Assembly: GCF_001458315.1 (NCBI RefSeq) | Contig: NZ_CYRX01000011.1 | Location: forward strand, 186,001 to 250,000 | Length of the DNA stretch: 64,000 nucleotides | Reading direction: 5' to 3' | Origin: Thalassobacter stenotrophicus | Lineage (GTDB): Bacteria; Pseudomonadota; Alphaproteobacteria; Rhodobacterales; Rhodobacteraceae | In this document: piece by piece, positions 27,383-36,266 of the stretch | How the letters are laid out: every line of letters starts with the position of its first letter | Numbering within the stretch: position 1 is the stretch's first letter | The notes under the pieces: model-generated | What the model was told of the DNA's origin: nothing | Seen by the model: the letters and a program-made list of their open reading frames with translations, nothing else | The model's database searches: none | Translations under genes and position numbers: made by a program

Positions 27383-28989
27383 ACATCAAGGCCTTCATTA
27401 TTCACCTAGAACGCGCGACGGCTCGAAAACCTATCGTGGCGGACTTGATTGCCGCTTTGCCGATACCTGCTGAAGTGTTTCCAGCAATAGATGGCGCAGC
27501 ACTGGACCACGGTACGCTATATTCAAATGTTACGCGGACAAGTCATGTGCGGCCGCACTATCCGTTCAAACTATCGAAGGGTGAAATCGCCTGCTACAAA
27601 AGCCATCGCGCAGTCTGGCAAAAAATCGTGGATGAAGAGTTAGACGCGGCAATCGTTTTTGAGGACGATGCGGTTGTTAACCCTTCAACTTTTGAGCCTG
27701 CGTTTGAGCTGGCAAAGACGCATATTGACGAACTGGGCGTTATTCAATTCCAGACGCGCGAAACTATGGGTAGCACCGAGGTTATCCTACAAGACAAAGG
27801 AATACAGCTCGTGCGGCCACCAGTTACCTTGCTACGCCTAACGGCCACGATGCTATCAAGGACCGCCGCGTTGCGTTTGTTGGCCGCTTCCAAGGTGGTC
27901 GACCGTCCGATCGGCTCACTACTACAACTGACTCGCACCACGGGGCAGCCCATTTGCTCGGCCAATCCTTCTGGAGTGTCCAGTGGACGCAATAACGTCG
28001 GCAGTCTCAAGATAAGAAAAAACTGGCTAAAGTCCTTCGCAATTGCCCGATACACGTCAGCGGCACATAGGCTTACAGTCAAACCCCGCCGCACTCCCGC
28101 TTTGAAGGCCGCCAACTACCGCCTACAGGCTACATTAATTCGCGGCTTTCTAGGTGCAGCCAAGGTGCTGCCGCTGCCGCTACGCGCGGCTCTTGCAGGG
28201 CACTTGACCAATGCTGCCATTCACCTTGTGCCCAGTTTGAGGAGGCGCGCTGCAGACAACCTGCATCGTGTGTTTCCAGACATGGATCCAATTCAACGCC
28301 GCCAAATCTTGGGACAGGTCGCGCGCAATACAGGCCGGACGCTCACGGAAATCTTGTTTAATCAAGAATTTGCGGCGCAGGCTGAGGCTATACCGATCAA
28401 CGGCCCTGGCCTAGAAGCCCTGCGCCAAGCACAGGCAAAAGGCAAAGGCGCCATCATCGTCTCTGGCCATTTCGGCCAATGGGAGGCCATCCGACACGCC
28501 CTCAAAGCGCAGGGCCTCGAAACTGGCGCCCTTTATCGACCCAACAATAACCCCCATTACGAGCCTCTCTTTCGCCGCGGGATTAAGGCAGGCGGGGCGC
28601 CCATTATTGCACGTGGCTCTGTGGGCAATCGCAACATGATCAAGCACATCAGATCGGGTGGATTTATTGCCCTTTTGATGGATCAATACATCCAAGACGG
28701 CACAACGTTAACATTTATGGGGCATCCCGCAGTGACCTCTTTGTCAGCAGCACAAATGGCTCTGCGTTATGATTTACCCCTGGTTCCTATTTTTTCCAAG
28801 CGCACCCGCGATGGATTTGAGATTGTCGCTGAGGAGCCTATTCCGCACACCCATGCGCGCGAAATGATGCAGACCTTTAATGACAGGCTCGGGGAACAGG
28901 TCCGAGCCGCACCCGGACAATGGCATTGGCTGCACAATCGCTGGAAAATTGGCCAATGGAATGATCCCACCCCGTCGCACGAAGCGTGA
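27379..28989 (+). CDS. Fusion: GT25 glycosyltransferase plus LpxL/HtrB-type acyltransferase
   Basis: 536 residues in one frame. The N-terminal part (1 to about 235) is a GT25 LPS glycosyltransferase: IIHLERATARK at 7-17, LSKGEIACYKSHRAVWQ at 65-81 and the acidic FEDDA at 94-98. From about 245 a complete lysophospholipid acyltransferase domain follows with the catalytic HFGQWE at 364-369, GALYRPNNNPHYE and a WHWLHNRW-type tail. The start overlaps the GT4 stop (ATGA). The joining segment (205-245) is basic and low in hydrophobics. Both halves look intact, so this is a true fusion rather than two reading-frame fragments. Confidence 0.88.
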   Translation: MNIKAFIIHLERATARKPIVADLIAALPIPAEVFPAIDGAALDHGTLYSNVTRTSHVRPHYPFKLSKGEIACYKSHRAVWQKIVDEELDAAIVFEDDAVVNPSTFEPAFELAKTHIDELGVIQFQTRETMGSTEVILQDKGIQLVRPPVTLLRLTATMLSRTAALRLLAASKVVDRPIGSLLQLTRTTGQPICSANPSGVSSGRNNVGSLKIRKNWLKSFAIARYTSAAHRLTVKPRRTPALKAANYRLQATLIRGFLGAAKVLPLPLRAALAGHLTNAAIHLVPSLRRRAADNLHRVFPDMDPIQRRQILGQVARNTGRTLTEILFNQEFAAQAEAIPINGPGLEALRQAQAKGKGAIIVSGHFGQWEAIRHALKAQGLETGALYRPNNNPHYEPLFRRGIKAGGAPIIARGSVGNRNMIKHIRSGGFIALLMDQYIQDGTTLTFMGHPAVTSLSAAQMALRYDLPLVPIFSKRTRDGFEIVAEEPIPHTHAREMMQTFNDRLGEQVRAAPGQWHWLHNRWKIGQWNDPTPSHEA

Positions 28990-29055
28990 AAAACGTCGCT
29001 CAGGGAAGCCGTTTGTCTGGGCGCGCACCGTAGTCTTTGCACGGGAGGAAGCGCC

Positions 29056-30471
29056 ATGTTTCTAAGTATTTTCGATATCTTCAAAATCGGCGTTGGGCCG
29101 TCGTCCTCCCACACGATGGGCCCTATGACTGCGGCGGCGCGGTTCTTGGACGATTTACGCGGTGGCCGCGAAAAGGAACCCGGAGCCGGCGAACTGGCCT
29201 CAGTTGCGGCATCGCTGCATGGCTCGCTGGCGTTTACGGGCAAGGGCCACGCAACCGACCGCGCGGTGATCCTGGGTTTGATGGGCTTTTTGCCTCACAC
29301 GCTCGACCCCGATGCCGCTGAGGCACTTGAAGCCGAGTTACGCACGCAAAAAACGCTCTCTCCCGAAGGGTTGCCAACCCTTGCCTTTGATCCCGATGCT
29401 GACCTTGTATTCGACTACGGCCCCGCCCTTGAAGGACACGCCAACGGTCTGATCCTCAAGGCGTTTGACGCCTCTGGCCTGCTCTATATGCAGGAAACGT
29501 ATTACTCGATCGGTGGCGGTTTTGTGATGACCGAGGCCGAGCTTGCAGCCAGTAAACATGGTGGTGCAGATGAATTTCACGCAGAGAAAGAGGAAGCGGG
29601 CTACCCTTTCCCCTTTGGCTCTGCCGAAGAGATGCTCGCGATGGGGGCGAAAAGCGGCAAGACGATTGCACAGATGAAATGGGCCAACGAAGTCAGCCAC
29701 ATGGATGCGCAAACACTTGACCGTCGGATGAGTGAAATCTGGGGGGCCATGGACGGCTGCATCGAACGCGGGCTGCGGATGGACGGCATCCTGCCCGGCG
29801 GCCTATCGGTCAAGCGCCGCGCGAAGGCGATCCATGAACAGCTGCGACAAGAATCGGGGCAGAACCTCGCACAACCTCATGTCGTGAATGACTGGCTCTC
29901 GGTCTACGCAATGGCCGTGAATGAGGAAAACGCCGCAGGGGGCCGCGTCGTGACCTCACCCACCAATGGGGCGGCTGGTGTCGTCCCGGCGGTGCTGCGC
30001 TACTACCGCGATCATTGCATTGGCGCGACCGAGGAAGGGCTGCGGACTTTCCTTCTGACTGCCTCCGCGATCGGTGGGCTGATTAAGCACAATGCCTCCA
30101 TCTCGGGGGCTGAAGTCGGCTGTCAGGGCGAAGTCGGGAGCGCATCGGCGATGGCAGCGGCCGGGCTATGTGCCGCCCTAGGCGGCACGAATGAACAGAT
30201 TGAGAATGCAGCCGAAATCGCGCTGGAACACCACATGGGTATGACCTGTGATCCAGCTGGCGGGCTTGTGCAGGTGCCTTGCATCGAGCGCAACGGCCTT
30301 GGCGCGATCAAGGCTGTGTCCGCCGCGTCGCTCGCCCTACGGGGTGACGGTACGCACTTTATGCCGCTGGACAACTGCATTGAGGCCATGCGCCAGACCG
30401 GGCTGGATATGAACATGAAGTATAAGGAAACCAGCCTTGGCGGATTGGCCGTAAACCTTCCGCAATGCTGA
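29056..30471 (+). CDS. sdaA: L-serine ammonia-lyase (iron-sulfur type)
   Basis: 471 residues, single-chain bacterial form. The N-terminal beta part starts with [19 protein letters not shown]; the C-terminal alpha part contains [21 protein letters not shown] and [22 protein letters not shown], whose cysteines hold the [4Fe-4S] cluster. It converts serine to pyruvate and ammonia. GGAGG lies just upstream of the ATG. It converges with the LacI-type regulator, whose stop lies 20 bp away. Confidence 0.94.
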   Translation: MFLSIFDIFKIGVGPSSSHTMGPMTAAARFLDDLRGGREKEPGAGELASVAASLHGSLAFTGKGHATDRAVILGLMGFLPHTLDPDAAEALEAELRTQKTLSPEGLPTLAFDPDADLVFDYGPALEGHANGLILKAFDASGLLYMQETYYSIGGGFVMTEAELAASKHGGADEFHAEKEEAGYPFPFGSAEEMLAMGAKSGKTIAQMKWANEVSHMDAQTLDRRMSEIWGAMDGCIERGLRMDGILPGGLSVKRRAKAIHEQLRQESGQNLAQPHVVNDWLSVYAMAVNEENAAGGRVVTSPTNGAAGVVPAVLRYYRDHCIGATEEGLRTFLLTASAIGGLIKHNASISGAEVGCQGEVGSASAMAAAGLCAALGGTNEQIENAAEIALEHHMGMTCDPAGGLVQVPCIERNGLGAIKAVSAASLALRGDGTHFMPLDNCIEAMRQTGLDMNMKYKETSLGGLAVNLPQC

Positions 30472-30490
30472 GTTTTTAGGCCTCCAAGAC

Positions 30491-31528
30491 CTAGAGCTTC
30501 GGCCGCATCGTATCGCCCGCACGGATCGTGGGTTTTAGCTCAATCCGGCGGTCCGCGCCGGGCTCAAACACATGCTGGCCAGCGATGATCCGCGCCGCCT
30601 CAATCCCGGTTTCACGACGACAGCTTTCAGTGGTCGCCAATACGCGCGGCAATCCCTCAAGCAGGGTAAAGCCGTTGAACCCTGCCATCCCCAAATCGCC
30701 ACCAACATCCAATCCCTGCTCAAGGCAATACAGCAGCCCACCGGCCCCCGTCAGGTCATTGGAGTAATAGAGAAAGTCGAGGTCTTTGGTCCGAGTGAGC
30801 ATCTCATTTGTCATCTCACGGCCTTTGGCAAAGCCAGAGTTGCCCGAATAGAAAATTTGATCTGCCAGGGTCACACCGGCCTCGCCCAAGGCGCGCTCCA
30901 GCCCCTCCATCCGCTTGCGTGCACGGTGATCGCCTTCGGAGGTCGTCGTCATGAAGCCAATCCGTCGATATCCACGGCTCAGGATTTCTTGACCCATTTC
31001 ATAGCCCGCGCGCCAATGAGAAATTCCCACCGCCACATCCACCGGCTCCCCGTCCACATCCATGACCTCAACCACAGGACAGCCCGCGTTGGCGAGCATC
31101 GCGCGTGACGCCTCAGAATGCTCCAACCCCGCGATCACAACGCCCGACGGGCGCCATGACAGCATTTCGTACAGAACTTTTTCTTCTTTTTCTGGATCGT
31201 AGTATGTGGCACCGACAACAGGCTGTAGGTCCGTACCTTCGAGCTGTTCGTTGATCCCGGCCAAGACCTCAGGGAAGACCATGTTGCTCATCGACGGAAT
31301 AATGACCGCAACCAAGTTCACCCGATTTGACGCTAAAGCCCCCGCAATTTTGTTGGGCACGTAACCCAGCATACGCGCCGCTTCGAGAACCTTTTCGCGC
31401 GTCTTCGCAGAGACATCACCCTGATTGCGCAGCACCCGGCTGACGGTCATTTCTGATACGCCCGATGCTTCCGAGACATCCCGAAGTGTTAATTGCCCGC
31501 GCCGCTCGTCGCCGTTGCGTCCTGCCAA
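30491..31528 (-). CDS. LacI-family transcriptional regulator (GntR-like subgroup)
   Basis: 345 residues. The N-terminal helix-turn-helix and hinge LTLRDVSEASGVSEMTVSRVLRN...VSAKTREKVLEAARMLGYVPNKIAGAL are clear, followed by a periplasmic-binding-protein-like effector domain. Similarity of the VVIAGLEHS and GEPVDVAVGISHWRAGYEMG region suggests the gluconate-repressor branch, but the effector is unproven. An 8-nt palindrome TAGCGCTA 33 nt upstream of the start could be its own operator. It stands just outside the tRNA-Arg island. Confidence 0.88.
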   Translation of the reverse strand: MAGRNGDERRGQLTLRDVSEASGVSEMTVSRVLRNQGDVSAKTREKVLEAARMLGYVPNKIAGALASNRVNLVAVIIPSMSNMVFPEVLAGINEQLEGTDLQPVVGATYYDPEKEEKVLYEMLSWRPSGVVIAGLEHSEASRAMLANAGCPVVEVMDVDGEPVDVAVGISHWRAGYEMGQEILSRGYRRIGFMTTTSEGDHRARKRMEGLERALGEAGVTLADQIFYSGNSGFAKGREMTNEMLTRTKDLDFLYYSNDLTGAGGLLYCLEQGLDVGGDLGMAGFNGFTLLEGLPRVLATTESCRRETGIEAARIIAGQHVFEPGADRRIELKPTIRAGDTMRPKL

Positions 31529-31560
31529 TGAGGTATTCCTTGTTCTCTGCCCTATTTTGT

Positions 31561-31580
31561 TAGCGCTATAAGCCTAGGCT
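31561..31580. promoter_or_regulatory. Candidate LacI-type operators upstream of the LacI-family gene
   Basis: Two adjacent perfect palindromes, TAGCGCTA (31561-31568) and AGCCTAGGCT (31571-31580), lie 33-52 nt upstream of the regulator start. The central CG of the first is typical of LacI-family sites. Autoregulation is inferred only from position and symmetry. Confidence 0.35.
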
Positions 31581-31664
31581 GATCAAGCGAAAGCCGGCTT
31601 TGAGAGCGTAGCCACAAAAATAAACTGGCGAGGCCGATCCATGAGCGGTAATGATCCCACCGCA

Positions 31665-31709
31665 GGCCCCGTGGCTCAACTGGATAGAGCAGCCCCCTCC
31701 TAAGGGGCA
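31665..31709 (+). repeat. attL: orphan 5' part of tRNA-Arg(CCU)
   Basis: These 45 bases equal the first 45 of the intact tRNA-Arg at 38745, apart from position 4 (C here, T there). The identity core of 41 bp is 31669-31709. After the anticodon stem the sequence departs (TTCAGATACG), so no T arm or 3' end follows. It is the left junction of the island and the remnant of the original tRNA gene, cut off from its 3' half. Confidence 0.9.
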
Positions 31710-31800
31710 TTCAGATACGTAACTACAAAGACTTAGATGAAAAAATGCCACCTTTTCATGATCTTACGAGCTTATATTTTTCAATGACTTACAAATTTTA

Positions 31801-31819
31801 TTGGCGAGCTTTTGGCGAG
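31801..31819 (+). repeat. Integrase arm-type site, left (iteron pair)
   Basis: TTGGCGAGCTTTTGGCGAG, built of two TTGGCGAG units 11 nt apart. The identical 19 nt occur in the same orientation near the right end at 38669. They lie about 90 bp inside attL and 57 bp before the integrase start, the position expected for arm-type integrase or excisionase binding sites. Confidence 0.55.
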
Positions 31820-31876
31820 CTTCTTTTTACGGTATGTTCCGATAGTAAGATGAACTGCCAGTGAAAGAGGGGCAGA

Positions 31877-33145
31877 GTGGCAAATAGCGAACGAACAGTT
31901 GAGAAGCGTGTCTTCAGCGGGCAAATCCTGCTCTACAAACGAAGGTTCAAAGGAAAGGAAAGCCCCTTCTGGCGTGCCAGAATTTCCGTCCCGTCAAGTG
32001 CTGGACATTTGGACTTTTCAACACGCTCACGATACGAAGCGGAAGCTGAGCGCATTGCAATTGACCGCTTTCGAGAGGCCGAAGGTCGTAGTCAGCAAGG
32101 CCTGCCACTTAGACCGACCCAATTTGCACGTGTCGCCTCTGAGTATCTCGAATGGAAACAAGGTCAGGCAAAAGTTAAAAGGTGCAGCGAAAACGCTTAC
32201 AAGTATCATAGATCGATAGTTGAGAGTGCGTTGAACCCGTTCTTTGGAGAGATGCAGCTCCACAAAATTCGACCTATGGACGTTGAACGCTTCCAGGAAC
32301 AGCGTCAGAACAACGGTGCCCGGCCTGGCGTTCAGGTGCAACCGGCGACTATTAACCGCGACAACGCGGTGTTACGGGCTGTGTTCAAGTTTGCCCTACG
32401 TCAGGACTATATCCTGTCCATCCCGACCATTGAAAACGTAAGCGCTTTTGCACGTCGGCCCAGCTTTTCAACAGAAGAAGCGGACGTTCTCCGAAGCAAG
32501 CTAGACGATTGGGTAGACGCCCCGCACGAATTTGACGGCCCGCACGTCCGTGACTATCGGCGTCTGTTCCGCCTGTATTGCTTGGTGATTTACTTCGCCG
32601 GTATTCGCCCTGGAAAAGAGATGGCGTCTTTGCGCTGGGAAGATTTGGAGCTCATCAGCGAGGGCGGTTCAACCTATGTTCTGCTAAAAGTTCACACTGC
32701 TAAACGCAAGGACGGCGACTTGGTTGTTCGTCCTGTAATAGGCTTGGCTGAACTATGGCAGTACTTTGAGCAGTTAGAGGGCTCGCATCTCAAGAAGGAC
32801 TTCGGCTTTATATTTGGACATCCTCGCAGCACACAGCTGGCATCTGCGTATGTTGGTCGTCCCGTTGCGTCTTTCAAAACTCAATGGAACCATTTCATCA
32901 AGTGGGCAGGAATGGAATTTGAACCTTCACCACCACACCGAAGGCGCACGATTTACAGCCTGCGTCATTTGTATTTTGAGCAACGCCTAATCCATTCTGA
33001 TGTGCGATTGCACGAACTTGCCGTTAACGGCGGGAGTAGCCCGGAAGTTATTGCTCGATGGTACCATCACGCGACCGCGAAGGAATACGCTCCCTCGCTC
33101 AGCAAAGTGATTGAACGCGTGAATGAGAAACCAGTCAATGGGTAG
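31877..33145 (+). CDS. Tyrosine recombinase / integrase
   Basis: 422 residues starting with GTG after GAGGGG. An N-terminal arm-binding and core-binding part (about 65-190, SAM-like) precedes the catalytic domain. Catalytic residues visible: Arg in AGIRPGKEMASLRWEDL, Arg-His in YSLRHLYFEQRL, a later His in RWYHHA and the nucleophile Tyr in TAKEYA. It should catalyse integration and excision at the 41-bp tRNA-derived core. It lies 168 bp inside the left junction and reads into the island. Confidence 0.93.
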   Translation: MANSERTVEKRVFSGQILLYKRRFKGKESPFWRARISVPSSAGHLDFSTRSRYEAEAERIAIDRFREAEGRSQQGLPLRPTQFARVASEYLEWKQGQAKVKRCSENAYKYHRSIVESALNPFFGEMQLHKIRPMDVERFQEQRQNNGARPGVQVQPATINRDNAVLRAVFKFALRQDYILSIPTIENVSAFARRPSFSTEEADVLRSKLDDWVDAPHEFDGPHVRDYRRLFRLYCLVIYFAGIRPGKEMASLRWEDLELISEGGSTYVLLKVHTAKRKDGDLVVRPVIGLAELWQYFEQLEGSHLKKDFGFIFGHPRSTQLASAYVGRPVASFKTQWNHFIKWAGMEFEPSPPHRRRTIYSLRHLYFEQRLIHSDVRLHELAVNGGSSPEVIARWYHHATAKEYAPSLSKVIERVNEKPVNG

Positions 33146-33160
33146 AATGCTTAGCGGTCT

Positions 33161-33823
33161 TCACGCTGCTTCCAAACGCTGTGCATAGTTACGAACGGTA
33201 GTGCCATGCCACCTGCCACCACGGGCCGTTTCAACGCCCAGCGCATTTAGTTCGTCAGCGATAGCTTGAAAAGTCGTGCCTACAGCACGCCTGCTGAGAA
33301 TGGTTGAGGCAACACGCTCCGCCACCCTGTCTGCATTCTGACGAATAGCGTCGTGGTGAGCTTTGTGACCTTCGCGGTAACCGCCAAGCTTTACACCTCG
33401 GGCCTTTGCTTCCTGAAGAGCAGCTTTCGTACGCTTTGAAATGAAGTCACGTTCCTGCTCCGCCAAAGCCGCGTAGATATGCAGTTGAAACTTGTCTGCG
33501 TAGGGCATCGAAGCAACGCGAAAATTCAACTTCTTGTCTTCAAGCAATTGAGCAATGAACGCCACAGACCGACTTAGACGGTCCAGCTTGGCAACAAGCA
33601 GCGTTACGTTACTGCTTTTTGCCAGGGTAATAGCTTTTTTAAGTTCAGGCCGGTCCGAACGAGAACCGCTTTCCACGTCCTGAAACCGAGCCACCACTTC
33701 CCAAGGAACTTCGCTGTAGTTTTCCAGGAAAAGCTGAATGTCGCGTTCCTGGGCGTCGAGGCCTAAGCCACTGTCCCCCTGCTTCTTTGTGCTCACCCGC
33801 GTGTAGACCACGAAACGCTGCAT
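33161..33823 (-). CDS. Serine recombinase (resolvase/invertase family)
   Basis: 220 residues from the ATG at 33823, which has GAGGGTGAAA just before it; an ATG 12 nt earlier is possible. The resolvase domain shows [19 protein letters not shown] with the catalytic serine, then [15 protein letters not shown] and [12 protein letters not shown]-terminal helix-turn-helix ([21 protein letters not shown]...VRNYAQRL) follows. It could resolve multimers or invert DNA. It converges with the integrase gene (15 bp between stops). Two recombinase types in 7 kb is notable. Confidence 0.9.
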   Translation of the reverse strand: MQRFVVYTRVSTKKQGDSGLGLDAQERDIQLFLENYSEVPWEVVARFQDVESGSRSDRPELKKAITLAKSSNVTLLVAKLDRLSRSVAFIAQLLEDKKLNFRVASMPYADKFQLHIYAALAEQERDFISKRTKAALQEAKARGVKLGGYREGHKAHHDAIRQNADRVAERVASTILSRRAVGTTFQAIADELNALGVETARGGRWHGTTVRNYAQRLEAA

Positions 33824-33974
33824 TTTCACCCTCATCTTGTTTGTTGAGAGCTATGTAAGAACGCTATGTAAGAATGCAAGGTTGGTTGATAGTTATTTAA
33901 GGCTCTACTAGGCTTGCTATTTCACGATATGCAGGTTGGGTTTGGGGGACTTGCCGCCCCCACACCTCGTGCAC

Positions 33975-34451
33975 TCACTCAGCCGCAAAGTGGTGAACGT
34001 TCGCATCAGGCTTATCGTCTGTTTTTTCATCCTCTTTGACGAAACGGGCTTTCAGCTTGTTGAGCGTATGACCAAGTAATTCATCAAACTCACCAGCACT
34101 GACTGCTTCAACAACCTTTTCCAGATAAACTGCTGCTGCGTATGCTTCATTGCGTGCAAAGTTGCGGTCAGAAATGACAGCGACACGGTCACTTCCTTCA
34201 CCTTCAAAGAACCCAACGTTGCGCTTGCCGTATCCAAGCTTAACGCACAGACCATTTCGGATACTGCGAGCCATTGGCGCGCGAAGAACGCCTCCCTTAT
34301 AGCCATCAAGCGCTTCAATGGTCTGCTGTGCGCGGGTAACAATATCATGGCGCATATCTGCAATCGTCTGACCCCGGTAAGTGCGCTTCGTCGCCTTGAC
34401 CAATTTTCCAGTCGTACCCAAGTTAGCGGTTTCGTTCAAAAAATTCTGCAT
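33975..34451 (-). CDS. Island protein of unknown function
   Basis: 158 residues. GAGGAA precedes the ATG at a good distance. No known domain is recognised. The middle part (GGVLRAPMARSIRNGLCVKLGYGKRNVGFFEGEGSDRVAVISDRN) is followed by a helical stretch and an acidic, Lys-rich tail ending HHFAAE. It diverges from the WYL regulator with 96 bp between, so the regulator may control it. Confidence 0.65.
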   Translation of the reverse strand: MQNFLNETANLGTTGKLVKATKRTYRGQTIADMRHDIVTRAQQTIEALDGYKGGVLRAPMARSIRNGLCVKLGYGKRNVGFFEGEGSDRVAVISDRNFARNEAYAAAVYLEKVVEAVSAGEFDELLGHTLNKLKARFVKEDEKTDDKPDANVHHFAAE

Positions 34452-34547
34452 TTTTACGTTCCTCTTGCTGATGTGCAGTTGTTTGTTTCAGTAAGTTCAA
34501 TCTATCGTTCTTATGTGCCCTCAAGCGGCATGTAATAAGGTATTGAA

Positions 34548-35471
34548 ATGTCTGAACGCGGCGACGGTAACGCACAAGCGGCTCAGCTTCTGAAGCTGAT
34601 AACCTACCTGCAGGCAAGCACGGTCGGTCGAACAATTTCAGAGCTGATGGTCGAAATGGAGTGCAGCAGGCGCACTGTGATGCGCCTACTAGAAGAGCTA
34701 AAAAACTGGGGGCTGGACGAAAAAAAAGGGGTTCTGGACAGCGACCACCACCTCATGAAGCGGTACCGGCTCAAAAACGCGCTACCAGCTGCAATGCTGG
34801 GCCTGAGTGGCATTGACCGCGCTTCGCTCGAAAGCTTGCTAGAAGCGCTCCCTGGTGGCTCTGAGCGGTTGGCACTGTCCAAGCTACTAGCAGCGCAAAG
34901 CTCAGCGGGCGTAAGTGCTAACATGGACCAGGAAACATTGATTGAGCGGGTGGCCTATCTTGGACGGGTTGGACCTAAAGCAGAAATTGCCCCTGACATA
35001 CTTGTCACTTTAGAACGCGCTATTCAGGGGTTTGAACGCCTTACACTGCTCTACCGGTCGCCTCAAAAGCGCAAACCAGTGCCCAGAACAGTGGAACCGC
35101 TTGGCCTTATCTACTCTCGATTTGGGTATTTGGTGGCCCGCCAAGGCCGCGTTATCAAGACGTTTCGGTTGGAGCTGATTGAGAGTGTAGAGCTGACAAG
35201 CGAAATGTTCGATGCACGTGGGTTCAACCTTAAAGCTTGGGCGGCGGAAAGTTTTGGCATTTATCACGGTGACGAGCTTAAGACGTGGCGATTTGTGTTT
35301 TCGCCACGGGTGGCCGATCGCGCGCAGAGCGTGCAGTTCCATCCTTCTGAACGAAAAAAGCGCTTGCCAGATGGTAGTCTTCTTTTGATAGTTAAGTGTA
35401 GAGGTGAGCTGGAGCTCCTTCATGAAATGCAACACCCGGATTGGGCTGGAGAGGTGGAGATAGATGCGTAA
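34548..35471 (+). CDS. WYL-domain transcriptional regulator
   Basis: 307 residues. An N-terminal winged helix (LLKLITYLQASTVGRTISELMVEMECSRRTVMRLLEELKNWG) is followed by a WYL-type ligand-binding domain (about 150-240: LERAIQGFERLTLLYRS...PLGLIYSRFGYLVAR) and a C-terminal WCX-like part. Relatives regulate mobile-element and anti-phage loci in response to nucleic acid or nucleotide ligands. It overlaps the downstream lipoprotein gene by 8 nt, so the two are coupled. Confidence 0.88.
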   Translation: MSERGDGNAQAAQLLKLITYLQASTVGRTISELMVEMECSRRTVMRLLEELKNWGLDEKKGVLDSDHHLMKRYRLKNALPAAMLGLSGIDRASLESLLEALPGGSERLALSKLLAAQSSAGVSANMDQETLIERVAYLGRVGPKAEIAPDILVTLERAIQGFERLTLLYRSPQKRKPVPRTVEPLGLIYSRFGYLVARQGRVIKTFRLELIESVELTSEMFDARGFNLKAWAAESFGIYHGDELKTWRFVFSPRVADRAQSVQFHPSERKKRLPDGSLLLIVKCRGELELLHEMQHPDWAGEVEIDA

Positions 35472-35997
35472 ATTTACAGGAGTAGCTTTGACCTGTGCGG
35501 TGTTGGTCTCTGGCTGCGACAGCTACATATCTCAGCAATACCAAGCCAACCCGCAGAATACTATCGCACTTCAAAGCATCGCGGCAAGCGGAAGGAAAGC
35601 AAACGTTGCCTCTGTAAGACTTGCCGAAAATGTCCCGGAACGACCAACTTGTCGATTGGCAGGGCCAATCGACATCGGTGGAGGTAATGATGCGGCAACA
35701 GTAGTCCAACAGGCTTTCCTAACGGAGCTGCTAGCCGCCGACGTATTTAAAGCGAAGGGAACCCCAATAAGCATTATAGTGACAAAGCTTGAGCCCGACA
35801 CTTTCTCCGGCATATGGACAATCGGAATGACTGTATCGACGCCAAAAGGAAGTTTAGACGTTCAGCGTGCAACAAAATATAGCACAAGCTTCTCCGCTGT
35901 GGCTGCCTGCAACAACACGGCGACAGCATTCAATCAAGCGCTTAGTTTGACAATTCTTGATGTTGTTAAGAACCCCAAATTCAGAGCGATCCTGTAG
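35464..35997 (+). CDS. Lipoprotein of unknown function
   Basis: 177 residues. The N-terminus MRKFTGVALTCAVLVSGCDS is a lipoprotein signal with lipobox LVSGC, so the mature protein starts at the cysteine and is anchored in a membrane facing the periplasm. The rest is a soluble domain of no recognised family. Two further cysteines (in RPTCRLAG and AACNNTA) may pair. GGAG stands 5 nt before the ATG. It is translationally coupled to the WYL regulator. Confidence 0.8.
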   Translation: MRKFTGVALTCAVLVSGCDSYISQQYQANPQNTIALQSIAASGRKANVASVRLAENVPERPTCRLAGPIDIGGGNDAATVVQQAFLTELLAADVFKAKGTPISIIVTKLEPDTFSGIWTIGMTVSTPKGSLDVQRATKYSTSFSAVAACNNTATAFNQALSLTILDVVKNPKFRAIL

Positions 35998-36266
35998 GTC
36001 TATTCAAGAAAATGCAACTCTCAGATCAAACCGCAAACGTTCAATTGAATGGCAATAAAAAGATGCCCTGACGGCAATAACGAAGTTTCAGATACGGTTA
36101 GAACCTATCCGCAATGCGTGCGTTCCATTATTTTTGGAAACTGAGGCCTCGATAGAGCTAAAGATACCACGGAGAAACGTGGGGCATCTTTCTAAATTTC
36201 CTTAAGTTTGATTTTATAGCCCGAAATGTTCGGGGTTATTAGCAGCTTAATAAAGGAATAATCCCA
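35998..36266. other. Intergenic region with long-range inverted repeat
   Basis: 269 bp without a convincing open frame. AAAGATGCCC (36059-36068) is the exact reverse complement of GGGCATCTTT (36182-36191), 113 nt apart. Within it lie two small hairpins, TTCC...GGAA (36123-36138) and CCACG-GAGAAA-CGTGG (36167-36182). The right end followed by TCTAA could also act as a terminator for the lipoprotein transcript. This could be a structured RNA of about 133 nt or just an extended untranslated region; the strand is unknown. Confidence 0.4.

Noticed and set aside
31665-31740. A second functional tRNA-Arg
   Set aside because: The match stops after the anticodon stem; no T arm or 3' acceptor strand follows, so it is only a 5' remnant.
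35998-36266. Retron-like non-coding RNA before the membrane-protein gene
   Set aside because: The closing inverted repeat recalls msr-msd ends, but no reverse transcriptase is present in the island.
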